Shown in pieces: positions 1 to 8,091 of a stretch of DNA of 64,000 bases; position 1 is the stretch's first letter, and each line of letters starts with the position of its first letter. Origin of the DNA: Anaerosporobacter mobilis DSM 15930 (GTDB lineage Bacteria > Bacillota > Clostridia > Lachnospirales > Lachnospiraceae); assembly GCF_900142955.1 (NCBI RefSeq), contig NZ_FRCP01000007.1, positions 62,001 through 126,000 of the forward strand. Direction: 5' to 3'. The position numbers and the translations under genes were made by a program. The notes under the pieces are model-generated. The model was given only the letters and a program-made list of their open reading frames with translations, had not been told where the DNA came from and searched no databases.

Positions 1-2
1 AG

Positions 3-155
3 CTGAGATACAAGGAGAAACTGACAAAATCAATTTCCTTATTACTTATAAGATCATTAAAAAGGGCATCTGTTCATAATGTAGTGGCAAATGAAATACC
101 AACTTTAGATTATGAAAAAGATTTTGTGGTAATAAAGGAAATGGATTCTGTTTAA
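3..155 (+). CDS. 3' end of an unidentified plus-strand gene (partial)
   Basis: A frame open from the window edge encodes about 50 residues and ends in TAA at 153-155. The tail is rich in Lys, Leu and Ser and ends DFVVIKEMDSV. The stop codon overlaps the stop of the next, convergent gene by a few bases, which is the usual geometry for two real genes meeting tail to tail. I do not recognise the family. Only the C-terminus is visible, so no function is proposed. The frame has no stop over 150 bases, which is modest evidence in AT-rich DNA. Confidence 0.5.
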   Translation: MRYKEKLTKSISLLLIRSLKRASVHNVVANEIPTLDYEKDFVVIKEMDSV

Positions 156-1183
156 TGAAAATATTTCTGTAAACTTAAATCAAATATGTTCTCCAAAGTA
201 ACAGGGTCGCTCCCTTTTAATACTATGGAATGGACTTGGACCTTACGAAATATCCAATTTTCTTTCCAATGTAGCAGATGAAAGGTGTAGGTAAACTCAT
301 CACCTACACTAAAAGGCTGTTCTTCTAAAAAGGTTATACTGTTATGATGTTTCAAGATTTCCTTGATTTTTCCACGACAGTTCGTAATCAACTGATCTTC
401 CATCACTCCAAAACTTCTTTCACTATATTTTCTTGATGCTTGATCAATCTTATTAAACAGCAAATCAATCACTCGTTTATGTGAAACTGTTTTTAACATC
501 TTTGTCAATATCCATTCCAAACATTTTGACTGTCGTTTCTGATATCTGATAATCCATTTTTCCATAGAATAATCCTTCGCTTCTTTTGCCAAATGTAAAA
601 AAGCTTCTATTCCCTGGTCTGTTGATCTAAATGCTTCTGCCTTTTCCCATGAAACACAAATGTAATTTCGTAATGGTGTGAACTCAAATAATGGTAATAA
701 TTCAAGTTCTTCTTGGTTACACACCTTTTTACCCAGAAATTGATACTTATCCTGCAAAATACCTAGTCTATAATTAATCTGTCTTAAATATTCATCCTGC
801 TTTACCCAAAAATGTCCTATGTTATGGTATTGATAGAGATTGTTTTCTAGTCGTAATCTAGAGAAACGAATGGTAAAGGAATTACGATCTCCTTGTCTTA
901 TAACCAGAATATAATTATTGTTGATTCTGTCCAATCTTCCTTGTGCGATATCTTCGTTCTCTTTCTCATATTCACCTATCATTATAGCGTTCTCAAATAC
1001 GAGAAAACTCTCAATTGCATCGTTCATCATATATACAACATAGTACTGTGTTTCATCTTTTTTTTCCATTAATTCAAAAACATTTTCTTTGAATATCTGC
1101 GCTAGATACACGAATTCATCGGGACAATCTTCGGTTAGTCCAGGTAAAAACTTTTCATATAGCTTCACTTTTTCTGTTTGCAT
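152..1183 (-). CDS. Hypothetical protein, 343 aa
   Basis: A 343-residue soluble protein with no signal peptide or membrane segment. It starts at ATG behind a GGGACG-type ribosome binding site. The sequence is rich in aromatic and charged residues, with many Tyr and Phe in the first half. It looks like one of the clostridial-only unknown families (possibly DUF3878-like, not certain). No catalytic motif is evident. It is convergent with the partial gene at the window edge and is followed upstream by an unrelated lipoprotein gene, so the context gives no role. Confidence 0.7.
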   Translation of the reverse strand: MQTEKVKLYEKFLPGLTEDCPDEFVYLAQIFKENVFELMEKKDETQYYVVYMMNDAIESFLVFENAIMIGEYEKENEDIAQGRLDRINNNYILVIRQGDRNSFTIRFSRLRLENNLYQYHNIGHFWVKQDEYLRQINYRLGILQDKYQFLGKKVCNQEELELLPLFEFTPLRNYICVSWEKAEAFRSTDQGIEAFLHLAKEAKDYSMEKWIIRYQKRQSKCLEWILTKMLKTVSHKRVIDLLFNKIDQASRKYSERSFGVMEDQLITNCRGKIKEILKHHNSITFLEEQPFSVGDEFTYTFHLLHWKENWIFRKVQVHSIVLKGSDPVTLENIFDLSLQKYFH

Positions 1184-1249
1184 ACGTCCCTTATCCTTAA
1201 TTTAATTAAAATCCTAATTTTCTTTATTTGCTCCGAAGCTTACATTTTA

Positions 1250-1837
1250 TCATTCATTACTTACTGCTGAAAAACAAACAGTTACTGCGATAACTAAATC
1301 ATTACCAACTAATCCTTCTGGATTAAAGTAACTGGTTGTATCATAACCTATTATACTATTGGAATCTGTATAGGCCTTTACGAGTAGTGGAATCTCTTTG
1401 TCAAGTTCAATAGAGGATTCCGATAACCAAGAGGTACACTGTGCAGAATTCTTAAGCTTATTCAATAAATCAGTTATACTCATTTTCGTAGTGGTAATCC
1501 CCTTAGAACCTGACTCCAATGATATTTGTAACTCATCATCAATCGTGATACCTATTTTACCAGATGAAGCATTAATATTACCTGACATTGCGCCGTGTTC
1601 TTCCCACGTTTGATCTTTATTTAGAGTATGGTAAGAAATAATTATGGATTTTACAGTATCATCTAATGTAAAATCAAAAATCTTACTATTATCTTGTGCA
1701 TTCAATAATTTCATTATAGATTCTTCATTCTTAGTTAATGTAATAGCAGCAATAGTCATCTTCTTATTGTTTTTATCACATGCTACTAATGTTATCAATA
1801 CTGTAATAAGTAAAAATAAACGCACTCTTTTTTTCAT
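1250..1837 (-). CDS. Predicted lipoprotein, unknown function
   Basis: The open frame extends to 1939, but the convincing start is the internal ATG at 1837. It has AGGAG just upstream and begins MKKRVRLFLLITVLITLVAC, a lysine/arginine n-region, a hydrophobic core and an LVAC lipobox. The mature part of about 175 residues is polar and Ser/Thr-rich, with no family I recognise. It should be exported by Sec, lipidated by Lgt, cleaved by signal peptidase II (an lspA is in this window) and anchored on the outer face of the membrane. Confidence 0.7.
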   Translation of the reverse strand: MKKRVRLFLLITVLITLVACDKNNKKMTIAAITLTKNEESIMKLLNAQDNSKIFDFTLDDTVKSIIISYHTLNKDQTWEEHGAMSGNINASSGKIGITIDDELQISLESGSKGITTTKMSITDLLNKLKNSAQCTSWLSESSIELDKEIPLLVKAYTDSNSIIGYDTTSYFNPEGLVGNDLVIAVTVCFSAVSNE

Positions 1838-1980
1838 TCTAGAATCTCCTATTGGTTTTCCTACCAAGATATAATAATGGGTTACTTTAATGAAACAAAT
1901 CATCGGATAGGCATTGATGATATGAAATTTTATATCCACCTCACAAACTCATATAATCTACTGTGTCTATATAGAATTAT

Positions 1981-3189
1981 TTAAAAATAATCCGAAAAAT
2001 ATGGAGATTGCTGTTCGATTGCATCTTCTAACATGTCAACAGTTTCCGCACTACAATCAAGGCGACCAATCCGATAGAGGTAATCAGGACGTTTATATCC
2101 TAATAACATGGTAGTCATAGTTTGGATATTGATTGAGTCGTTAGTTTTTTGCGTAGAATGTGTAACAGTTCCTTTACCATCTTTTGATATGCTTAACGTA
2201 AAAGTACCTTGATTCCATGCAAGTAACGGATCATTTAATGTGAAAGTCCAATTACGCTCTATTGTATCTGGTTTAAATGGGTATTCTTCAATGAATTTTT
2301 CGAAATCAACAATTCTGGCCATAAAGTATGGAGCGATAGTTTCTTTAATATCGCCATCTTCTAATAAGAAAGAAAGAGGTTCATCAGTAAATGTATTACC
2401 AACCACCTTATTAATCATAGAAAAATGTGCTCCAACAAAGTTCCATAAACCGATTCGTGCATCTTCATTAATAAAAATCATATCTTTAATATGGAATACG
2501 TCATCTGATATCCAGTAGATTACATAACCATCTGGTTCACCATCTTCGTTATAATATACAGCAGCCATTAAATCATCCGAATCCCATAACCAATATTCAT
2601 TCCATGCTAATTCATCACGAAGTAAAGCACCATGTGTTCTGAGAGCAAATCGGTCATAGGCTTCTTTAACTTGTGTGCTATCAGTTGTTACACGACGTAC
2701 TTCTCCTTTAACCTGACGATTCTTTGGTAATTGATAGTCTTGAATCTCATAGGTTATCTTATCCGATATAATTTCCCAACCTTTTCTTCTGTAATAAGGA
2801 ATGGAATATGGATAGAGATAGGAAATATATTGATTGCGCTCTCTCATATCAGTTAATGTCTGATATAGCAATTTATGCATTAGACCTAGATTGGTATATT
2901 CGGGATACGTACCTACCCCTGTAAGTCCTCCCATATTATACGTATGGTTGAATATACGGACTTTCATTGGATATACCGCTACTTGTGATATTAAGTTGTC
3001 ACCATCAAACCAGCCTAATACATCAGCTTTTTTTAAGGTAGGTGATTTTGCTCTAATCATCTCTTTTTCTTCCCAACCAATTTGATGTAATTCATTGTCT
3101 GTAACTTGGAATACATAACGTAATAATTGATTGTATTGTTCCAAATATTCTATACCTACGCTTTTAAGTTTTAATCGTTTCTTATCCAT
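1981..3189 (-). CDS. Eis-like GNAT N-acetyltransferase
   Basis: 402 residues with the three-part layout of the Eis family: an N-terminal GNAT domain (about 1-150) with an acetyl-CoA loop near GVGTYPEYTNLGLMHKLL (about 91-108), a second GNAT-like domain, and a C-terminal SCP2-like domain (about 295-402). Family members acetylate amines, including aminoglycosides, and use the C-terminal carboxylate as base. This protein ends in Phe, as expected. It starts 21 bases after the stop of an aminoglycoside adenylyltransferase, so the pair looks like one transcript for aminoglycoside modification. The actual substrate is inferred; many Eis-like proteins have unknown substrates. Confidence 0.85.
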   Translation of the reverse strand: MDKKRLKLKSVGIEYLEQYNQLLRYVFQVTDNELHQIGWEEKEMIRAKSPTLKKADVLGWFDGDNLISQVAVYPMKVRIFNHTYNMGGLTGVGTYPEYTNLGLMHKLLYQTLTDMRERNQYISYLYPYSIPYYRRKGWEIISDKITYEIQDYQLPKNRQVKGEVRRVTTDSTQVKEAYDRFALRTHGALLRDELAWNEYWLWDSDDLMAAVYYNEDGEPDGYVIYWISDDVFHIKDMIFINEDARIGLWNFVGAHFSMINKVVGNTFTDEPLSFLLEDGDIKETIAPYFMARIVDFEKFIEEYPFKPDTIERNWTFTLNDPLLAWNQGTFTLSISKDGKGTVTHSTQKTNDSINIQTMTTMLLGYKRPDYLYRIGRLDCSAETVDMLEDAIEQQSPYFSDYF

Positions 3190-3210
3190 GATGGAATCCT
3201 TTCTAATATT

Positions 3211-4101
3211 TTAATTAAATGATGGAATTTCTAAAGCATCTTTTGATAAATTATGAACAACGCGTAGAAACTTCATAGAAGCATCAGCTTCTATTTGGTT
3301 ATAAGTAAATCCAAGCGAAGTAGCTACTTCATTAGCAACCTCGTTGAATAAATCACACATTGTAAATACAGAATTCCACAGATTTTCAATTTTATAATCT
3401 GGATAGGTTTCCAAATAATGATAATATAATTCTTGAGATAGATAACGGTTCATATATTTACCTGATTTTCCAATACTACATGCAAAATCTGTTTCTATAC
3501 CAATCTTCCAAGATAATAGAGTAACTAAATGTGGTCGTATTACGATGTTTAACATGTCCATAACATATGGAACTTCCTCTCGCCAAAGGCCTTTCGCAAC
3601 ATTGTTCAAACACCACCAAAAGTCATTGCTTTCACATAAGAAGTCAATCTCATTTGGTCTTTTTACGTGATAATCAATATCTGTAGATTCAGGCATATGA
3701 GGTAGTATATGATCTTTGTCTAAAAGTATTTGACACAATTTATCATTTAATATGTCCTTTTTCGCATATGGTATGGAATTCACATGTAAGTCTATTCTAT
3801 TACCATCCTTGAATATGACAAGCCAACCATATGTATCCTCTAAGTGACATTCTTGCCCCAACAAATTATCCATCATCTCCGGTTTTTGCATATAGAAAGG
3901 CTCACCAAACTTATTAATCCAACCGTTCTCTTCGTAGAATGCTTTGGTATCTGTTACCACATATACAATATCATAATCTTGAAAGATATCTTTTGGGGCG
4001 TTAGGATTTGTTCTTGACCCATTCATATAAACAGCACGTATTCTATCGTCATTGTTTGCAATGTCTAGTATCAATTTATACATCTCTGTTTCTGTGCGCA
4101 T
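3211..4101 (-). CDS. Aminoglycoside 6-adenylyltransferase (AadK/ANT(6) family)
   Basis: 296 residues. The nucleotidyltransferase core is seen as NGSR (27-30) followed by the DYD acidic pair (42-44). Later segments match ANT(6) enzymes (DIDYHVKRPNEIDFL, NNVAKGLWREEVPYVMDMLN, LVTLLSWKIG). These enzymes transfer AMP from ATP to the 6-hydroxyl of streptomycin. The start is an ATG behind AGGAGG. The gene has its own promoter and a long leader with a terminator hairpin, described separately, and is followed by the Eis-like acetyltransferase. It may be an intrinsic chromosomal gene, as base use does not differ obviously from its neighbours. Confidence 0.9.
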   Translation of the reverse strand: MRTETEMYKLILDIANNDDRIRAVYMNGSRTNPNAPKDIFQDYDIVYVVTDTKAFYEENGWINKFGEPFYMQKPEMMDNLLGQECHLEDTYGWLVIFKDGNRIDLHVNSIPYAKKDILNDKLCQILLDKDHILPHMPESTDIDYHVKRPNEIDFLCESNDFWWCLNNVAKGLWREEVPYVMDMLNIVIRPHLVTLLSWKIGIETDFACSIGKSGKYMNRYLSQELYYHYLETYPDYKIENLWNSVFTMCDLFNEVANEVATSLGFTYNQIEADASMKFLRVVHNLSKDALEIPSFN

Positions 4102-4117
4102 AGTAGTTCCTCCTATT

Positions 4118-4141
4118 AAAAAAACTTGCTTAAAAGCAAGT
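4118..4141 (-). terminator. Attenuator-like hairpin in the aad leader
   Basis: On the minus strand ACTTGCTT pairs with AAGCAAGT and is followed at once by seven T residues (4124-4118). This is the form of an intrinsic terminator. It lies between the promoter at 4227-4255 and the AGGAGG of the aad gene, so it would stop transcription before the resistance gene unless disrupted. A 12-codon frame starting ATGTACATTCAG runs through the hairpin and ends just after it (TAA TAG). Its start lacks a strong Shine-Dalgarno sequence. Confidence 0.65.
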
Positions 4142-4226
4142 CCTGAATGTACATTATTTACAAAAGGTTTTGATTACACAAAAAGAGAATCTTTTTGTAA
4201 GAAAATCGAAGCTTTTACTGTCTTCT

Positions 4227-4255
4227 ATTATACTATTCTAAAACTAATTGGTCAA
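4227..4255 (-). promoter_or_regulatory. Sigma-A-type promoter for aad-eis operon
   Basis: Reading the minus strand, TTGACC (4255-4250), a 17-base spacer and TATAAT (4232-4227). The -10 is perfect and the -35 differs at one base. It is the only strong promoter in the 181-bp gap upstream of the aad start and predicts a leader of about 120 nt. Confidence 0.7.
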
Positions 4256-4282
4256 ATACTACCTAGGTAATTTATAAATCAA

Positions 4283-4936
4283 TCAGTTCTTATCCCAAGC
4301 AAAATCGATTGGAGAAAAAGCATGCTTACCTTTTAATAAAGCGTTGTACTCCTTTAGGCAATACTCCCTACATTGTTCGAGATATCTCTCAGCATAGTCT
4401 TCTGTAAAATGTTTTGGTTTTTCTATAATATGCTCTGTAAAATCAGACTGCATGTTTGCTAAGAAAGATTCCAAATCAAAAGGACAAATTTGATTTATAT
4501 ACTCTTTTTTGAAGTTTCTTGTAGGGTGCTGTATCGGTGTTATATGATATTTTTGAATTAAGTAATAATTCAATATATGATAATCTTGATATAGTTCACC
4601 TATTAACTGTGGCGTCCCTCTTCTGCTGAGTAACTTCAAATTATAATACATGAAATTTCTAAAAATAACATCTTCGATAAGATGAAAATAATATCCAAGA
4701 TAAAGTGAATCTTCATGGATTTCTCTTTCATAATCTCGAAAGTAACTAGAAAAATCCATTATCATCTTGCTATTATTACATACAGATTTTCTATAATGAC
4801 TGTTGAAAGGAACTTCCTGATTAGATATTACTGCATCAGGTAATATTTGCCCCAGTCGAAACCTATCAATATCTTTAACTTCTATGTACTTTTCTAATTG
4901 TTTGCAGATAGCAAGATGCATAATTCTTGAAGCCAT
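4283..4936 (-). CDS. Zinc-dependent phospholipase C-like protein, hypothetical
   Basis: 217 residues starting ATG behind GGGAGG. It shows the helical, histidine-rich pattern of the zinc-dependent phospholipase C-like family: an early His (7), LGQILPDA (28-35), an SHY motif (46-48) and YFHLIEDVIFRNF (83-95) with His85 and Asp89. These could form a metal site. No signal peptide is present, so it should be cytoplasmic, unlike secreted PLC toxins. Clostridia often carry such proteins with no known substrate. Fold family is likely, function unknown. Confidence 0.65.
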   Translation of the reverse strand: MASRIMHLAICKQLEKYIEVKDIDRFRLGQILPDAVISNQEVPFNSHYRKSVCNNSKMIMDFSSYFRDYEREIHEDSLYLGYYFHLIEDVIFRNFMYYNLKLLSRRGTPQLIGELYQDYHILNYYLIQKYHITPIQHPTRNFKKEYINQICPFDLESFLANMQSDFTEHIIEKPKHFTEDYAERYLEQCREYCLKEYNALLKGKHAFSPIDFAWDKN

Positions 4937-4977
4937 TGTAATCCTCCCATCTTCTATATGTATCTCTAACTTTTACG

Positions 4978-5196
4978 CTAAAAAATCTCGTCTAGTACAA
5001 GACTAACATTATCAGTTTTTGAGTCAGACCTTATTGGTTTGTTAGATGTTGATGCCTGCGAGGTTGAGGTGGCATTATCCGTTGTATTCACGGTTTGTTT
5101 GTTATTACAAGAAGTTATTGCAAATGCTATCGCGCATATTCCTAGTATAGTTATTATCTTTATCCCTATATATTTTCTAGTAAGATACATCTTCAT
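4978..5196 (-). CDS. Small predicted lipoprotein, 72 aa
   Basis: ATG start with GGGAG upstream. The N-terminus has basic residues, a hydrophobic core and an ITSC lipobox (about 27-30), followed by a short Ser/Thr/Asn-rich tail ending SLVLDEIF. It would be a surface lipopeptide after signal peptidase II cleavage. No family recognised. The codon stretch is short, but the signal peptide and ribosome binding site support it being real. Confidence 0.6.
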   Translation of the reverse strand: MKMYLTRKYIGIKIITILGICAIAFAITSCNNKQTVNTTDNATSTSQASTSNKPIRSDSKTDNVSLVLDEIF

Positions 5197-5259
5197 AAAG
5201 TTGTCTCCCTTAAATTTTGGCTATGAAGGACTCAGTCCTGAATAGTTATTATGTAATAT

Positions 5260-5661
5260 CTATATTCTATTATCTACTTTCATGTGATTAATAATTACAA
5301 TTAGAAATGTACCAATTGCATAACAAAGAATGTCTTTCAAGTCAAATGTTGACCCTAACACAATCCTTAAAATCTTAGAATCCATGAAGTCTAATATGCT
5401 GGCAAAATCAAAGTATTGTAAGATTTCTATAATTGTAGCAAATGCAAATAATAGATACGGTAAATACGGAAAGCGTTCCGGAATAATCACTCGAATCAGT
5501 GTATAAAGAACCCCCATTACAAGAATGTCTCCTACGTACGGCCGTATAAATGAATCATGTACATATACTGCTATTAGCACCTCTATAACCATTAAGACTA
5601 TAACTATTATCAGATAATACAATCGCTTTGTTACCGTCCTATTATATGCACCTTTACTCAT
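5260..5661 (-). CDS. DUF2809-type membrane protein
   Basis: 133 residues with four predicted membrane helices. It carries the family-like segment HDSFIRPYVGDILVMGVLYT (50-69), with the buried charged and aromatic residues typical of DUF2809 (VanZ-like small membrane proteins). The start ATG follows AGGTGG. The function of the family is not known. Neighbours are a small lipoprotein gene and a DMT transporter gene, neither of which suggests a pathway. Confidence 0.75.
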   Translation of the reverse strand: MSKGAYNRTVTKRLYYLIIVIVLMVIEVLIAVYVHDSFIRPYVGDILVMGVLYTLIRVIIPERFPYLPYLLFAFATIIEILQYFDFASILDFMDSKILRIVLGSTFDLKDILCYAIGTFLIVIINHMKVDNRI

Positions 5662-5727
5662 TATTCACCACCTAGATCTTATTGTTCGTATAATTAAATA
5701 TCATATATCACGTATAATCATATTTTG

Positions 5728-6591
5728 CTAAAGTAACAAACTAAATGTTCCTACAACGATACATACCAAACCAATCATTGCTTTTCTCGTCAACCTTTCA
5801 TGAAATATGAAATAAGAAAAAGCGATTGTTATGAGTAAACTTAGTTTATCAATTGGGACCACAATGCTTGCTTCACCTGTTTGTAACGCCCGATAATAAC
5901 AAAGCCAAGAAGCTCCTGTTGCGAAGCCAGAAAGGATCAGAAAGAGCCAACTCTTACTATCGATATCCTTGATGGTGTTTTGTCTTTTGGTAATAAATAC
6001 TACAAGCCATGCCATTATTAATACTACAACCGTTCTAATAGCTGTTCCAAGGGTAGAATCTATTCCTTCGATCCCTATCTTACCAAGAATGGAAGTTAAA
6101 CTAGCAAAAACGGAAGAAGCAAAGGCATAAAACATCCAGCTACGCTTTTTTGTTTGTAACTTAGTGGTTACTGTTTTCCTTTGAATCATTAGGTAGGTTC
6201 CAACACCAATTGCTGCTATTGCGATACATTTTATTACCGAAAAACCTTCACCAAGGAAAATTCCTGCTAATATCATTGTAATTATAGTACTAGATTTATC
6301 AATTGGTGTTACTTTATTGATATCGCCGATTTGAAGCGCACGAAAGTAACATAACCATGAGGCTCCTGTTGATAAACCTGACAAGACTAGAAAAGCCCAT
6401 GCTTTGCTAGTTAGATTTCCTATATCAGAATAACTTCCTGATAGGATCACCATAATCCAGGAAAACAACAAAACAACGATTGTTCGTAAAGCTGTAGCAA
6501 CATTAGAATCTGTATTCTTGATACCAACCTTTGCTAATATAGCAGTAAGTCCAGCAAACAAGGCCGAACCAAATGCAAATAGAATCCACAT
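5728..6591 (-). CDS. EamA/DMT-family transporter
   Basis: About 287 residues, ten predicted membrane helices in two tandem EamA repeats. Both repeats contain the same signature, LSG..TGASWLCYFRALQ-type and a matching LSGFATGASWLCYYRALQ, showing the internal duplication. These carriers move metabolites or drugs across the inner membrane; the substrate cannot be told. Two ATGs are close together. I prefer the inner one (MWILFAF), because AAGAAGG lies about 8 bases before it but almost touches the outer ATG at 6597. Confidence 0.85.
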   Translation of the reverse strand: MWILFAFGSALFAGLTAILAKVGIKNTDSNVATALRTIVVLLFSWIMVILSGSYSDIGNLTSKAWAFLVLSGLSTGASWLCYFRALQIGDINKVTPIDKSSTIITMILAGIFLGEGFSVIKCIAIAAIGVGTYLMIQRKTVTTKLQTKKRSWMFYAFASSVFASLTSILGKIGIEGIDSTLGTAIRTVVVLIMAWLVVFITKRQNTIKDIDSKSWLFLILSGFATGASWLCYYRALQTGEASIVVPIDKLSLLITIAFSYFIFHERLTRKAMIGLVCIVVGTFSLLL

Positions 6592-6662
6592 ATTCATTCC
6601 TTCTTATCTCTTAAACTTATCTATTAATCTTATTCAAAATCTTGTATTACAATGTATACATA

Positions 6663-6704
6663 ATCTAAGGGAGGCAACTTCCTTATAAAGTTCCTCCCTT
6701 AGAT
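6663..6704 (-). terminator. Hairpin after rubredoxin gene
   Basis: ATCTAAGGGAGG pairs with CCTCCCTTAGAT, extended inside by AACTT/AAGTT. It is a strong stem just past the rubredoxin stop codon. The following tract is A/T-rich but not a clean U-run, so termination is likely rather than certain. Confidence 0.6.
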
Positions 6705-6716
6705 CGTAATGTTTAA

Positions 6717-6878
6717 TTACTCACATTCTTCAAATTCATCTTTTCCAACACTACATAGTGGGCAAAGCCAATCATCAGAAATATCTTCAAATGCAGTTCC
6801 TGGTTCTACACCGTTATCTGGATCACCAACTTCTGGATCATATATGTATCCACAAACGATACAAACATATTTTTTCAT
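6717..6878 (-). CDS. Rubredoxin
   Basis: 53 residues starting MKKYVCIVCGYIYDPEVGDP. It has two CxxC pairs, CIVC (6-9) and CPLC (39-42), which bind one iron, and the usual PGTAFEDISDDWLCP segment. This is full length for the family. Rubredoxins pass single electrons in the cytoplasm, in anaerobes often to rubrerythrin or superoxide reductase for oxygen defence. The start has AGGAG nine bases upstream. It is monocistronic, flanked by a terminator hairpin and an AT-rich upstream gap with no firm promoter call. Confidence 0.95.
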   Translation of the reverse strand: MKKYVCIVCGYIYDPEVGDPDNGVEPGTAFEDISDDWLCPLCSVGKDEFEECE

Positions 6879-7095
6879 AGTATGCTCCTTTGCAATTTAT
6901 TTATTTATTATTTTTAACAACTACACTTAATAATATACAACATTTAAAGAAATTTTTCTACTAAAATTTTAATTTAGTGAAAACCCTATAAACGACGGTT
7001 CTATATTTGTTAATATCAAGAACCATTTCATTAATTTAAGCATAATTTCGTCGTATTACTATTTACTTACTATAATGTAATTTCCAAGTTAGAGT

Positions 7096-7980
7096 TTAAA
7101 AGAAAAGATTGAATAAACCAAGAACAAAACCAATGATCGCTCCTAGATTAACAATCATTCCAAGTTCATTCTTCATAACAGACATAATAAGATCTTCTAA
7201 CTCTCTCACAGCCATATTATTGATTTTCTCTTCAACAATTCCTTGGATATCGAATGTATCTACAATATCAGATACATGTTCCTCTATCATGCTATTATAT
7301 AGTTGGTTTATTATACTTTCTACTTTTGTAGTATCGATACCACCAATAATTGAATTAATGGATTTCGTTTCCATGGTATCAATTTCGTTTGAGATATATT
7401 CTCTTATTTTATCCTTGCCACCATCCCTTACATAACTATCAACCTTATTACCTATTGGAGTAGCTAGAGATGCAATAAGATCTTCATTAATAAACATCGC
7501 TAACATACCACCCTTTTGTTTTAACGCAGCGGCACCTTCGGTGGCAATAATATTACCAACGTTCATAGACAAGAAACCAGTTGTAATCTTACCCGTAACA
7601 CCTTCGATTAATAAGTCTTTTTTATCTTCATAGGAATCTTGTCCGAATACAGATAATCCAATTTCTTCAATATTACGTTCAATAAGAGTATCATTAACTC
7701 CTTTTACAATGCCGTCAGTAATGGTTCGTCTCATACGATCTGAGGTAAGTACCTTAGTGAGTTCATCCTTACTTAACAACGCATTGCCTACTGCTTGACC
7801 GAGAGCATGTGCTAATTCTGGCTTTCTCTTAGGTATAATGCCTGGTGTGAACGGTAACGTATATTTTCCGATTCTAATAGGTTTTAATGGGCGAAATAGC
7901 ATCTTAACAGCAATATAATTGGTAAAATATCCGATAACTCCTCCGATAATTGGTCCTGCTAATACATTAATAATTTCCAT
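7096..7980 (-). CDS. DUF445 family membrane protein (YheB-like)
   Basis: 294 residues. The N-terminus has the hallmark GPIIGGVIGYFTNYIAVKML (9-28) followed by RPLKP and FTPGIIPKRKPELA. A long amphipathic helical middle follows, and a C-terminal membrane helix (NLGAIIGFVLGLFNLFF). This is typical of DUF445, anchored at both ends. The molecular role is unknown; in Bacillus related proteins are linked to spore coat or envelope. Start ATG follows AGAGGAA. Confidence 0.85.
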   Translation of the reverse strand: MEIINVLAGPIIGGVIGYFTNYIAVKMLFRPLKPIRIGKYTLPFTPGIIPKRKPELAHALGQAVGNALLSKDELTKVLTSDRMRRTITDGIVKGVNDTLIERNIEEIGLSVFGQDSYEDKKDLLIEGVTGKITTGFLSMNVGNIIATEGAAALKQKGGMLAMFINEDLIASLATPIGNKVDSYVRDGGKDKIREYISNEIDTMETKSINSIIGGIDTTKVESIINQLYNSMIEEHVSDIVDTFDIQGIVEEKINNMAVRELEDLIMSVMKNELGMIVNLGAIIGFVLGLFNLFF

Positions 7981-8091
7981 AACAATTCCTCTTTCTGTAT
8001 GTCATATTTTGCTTATAGAAGTATACACTATAATTGCTATGGATTCAACCCAATACTTTACGACTGGTGGTAATGCTGTTCGAGAGAATTA

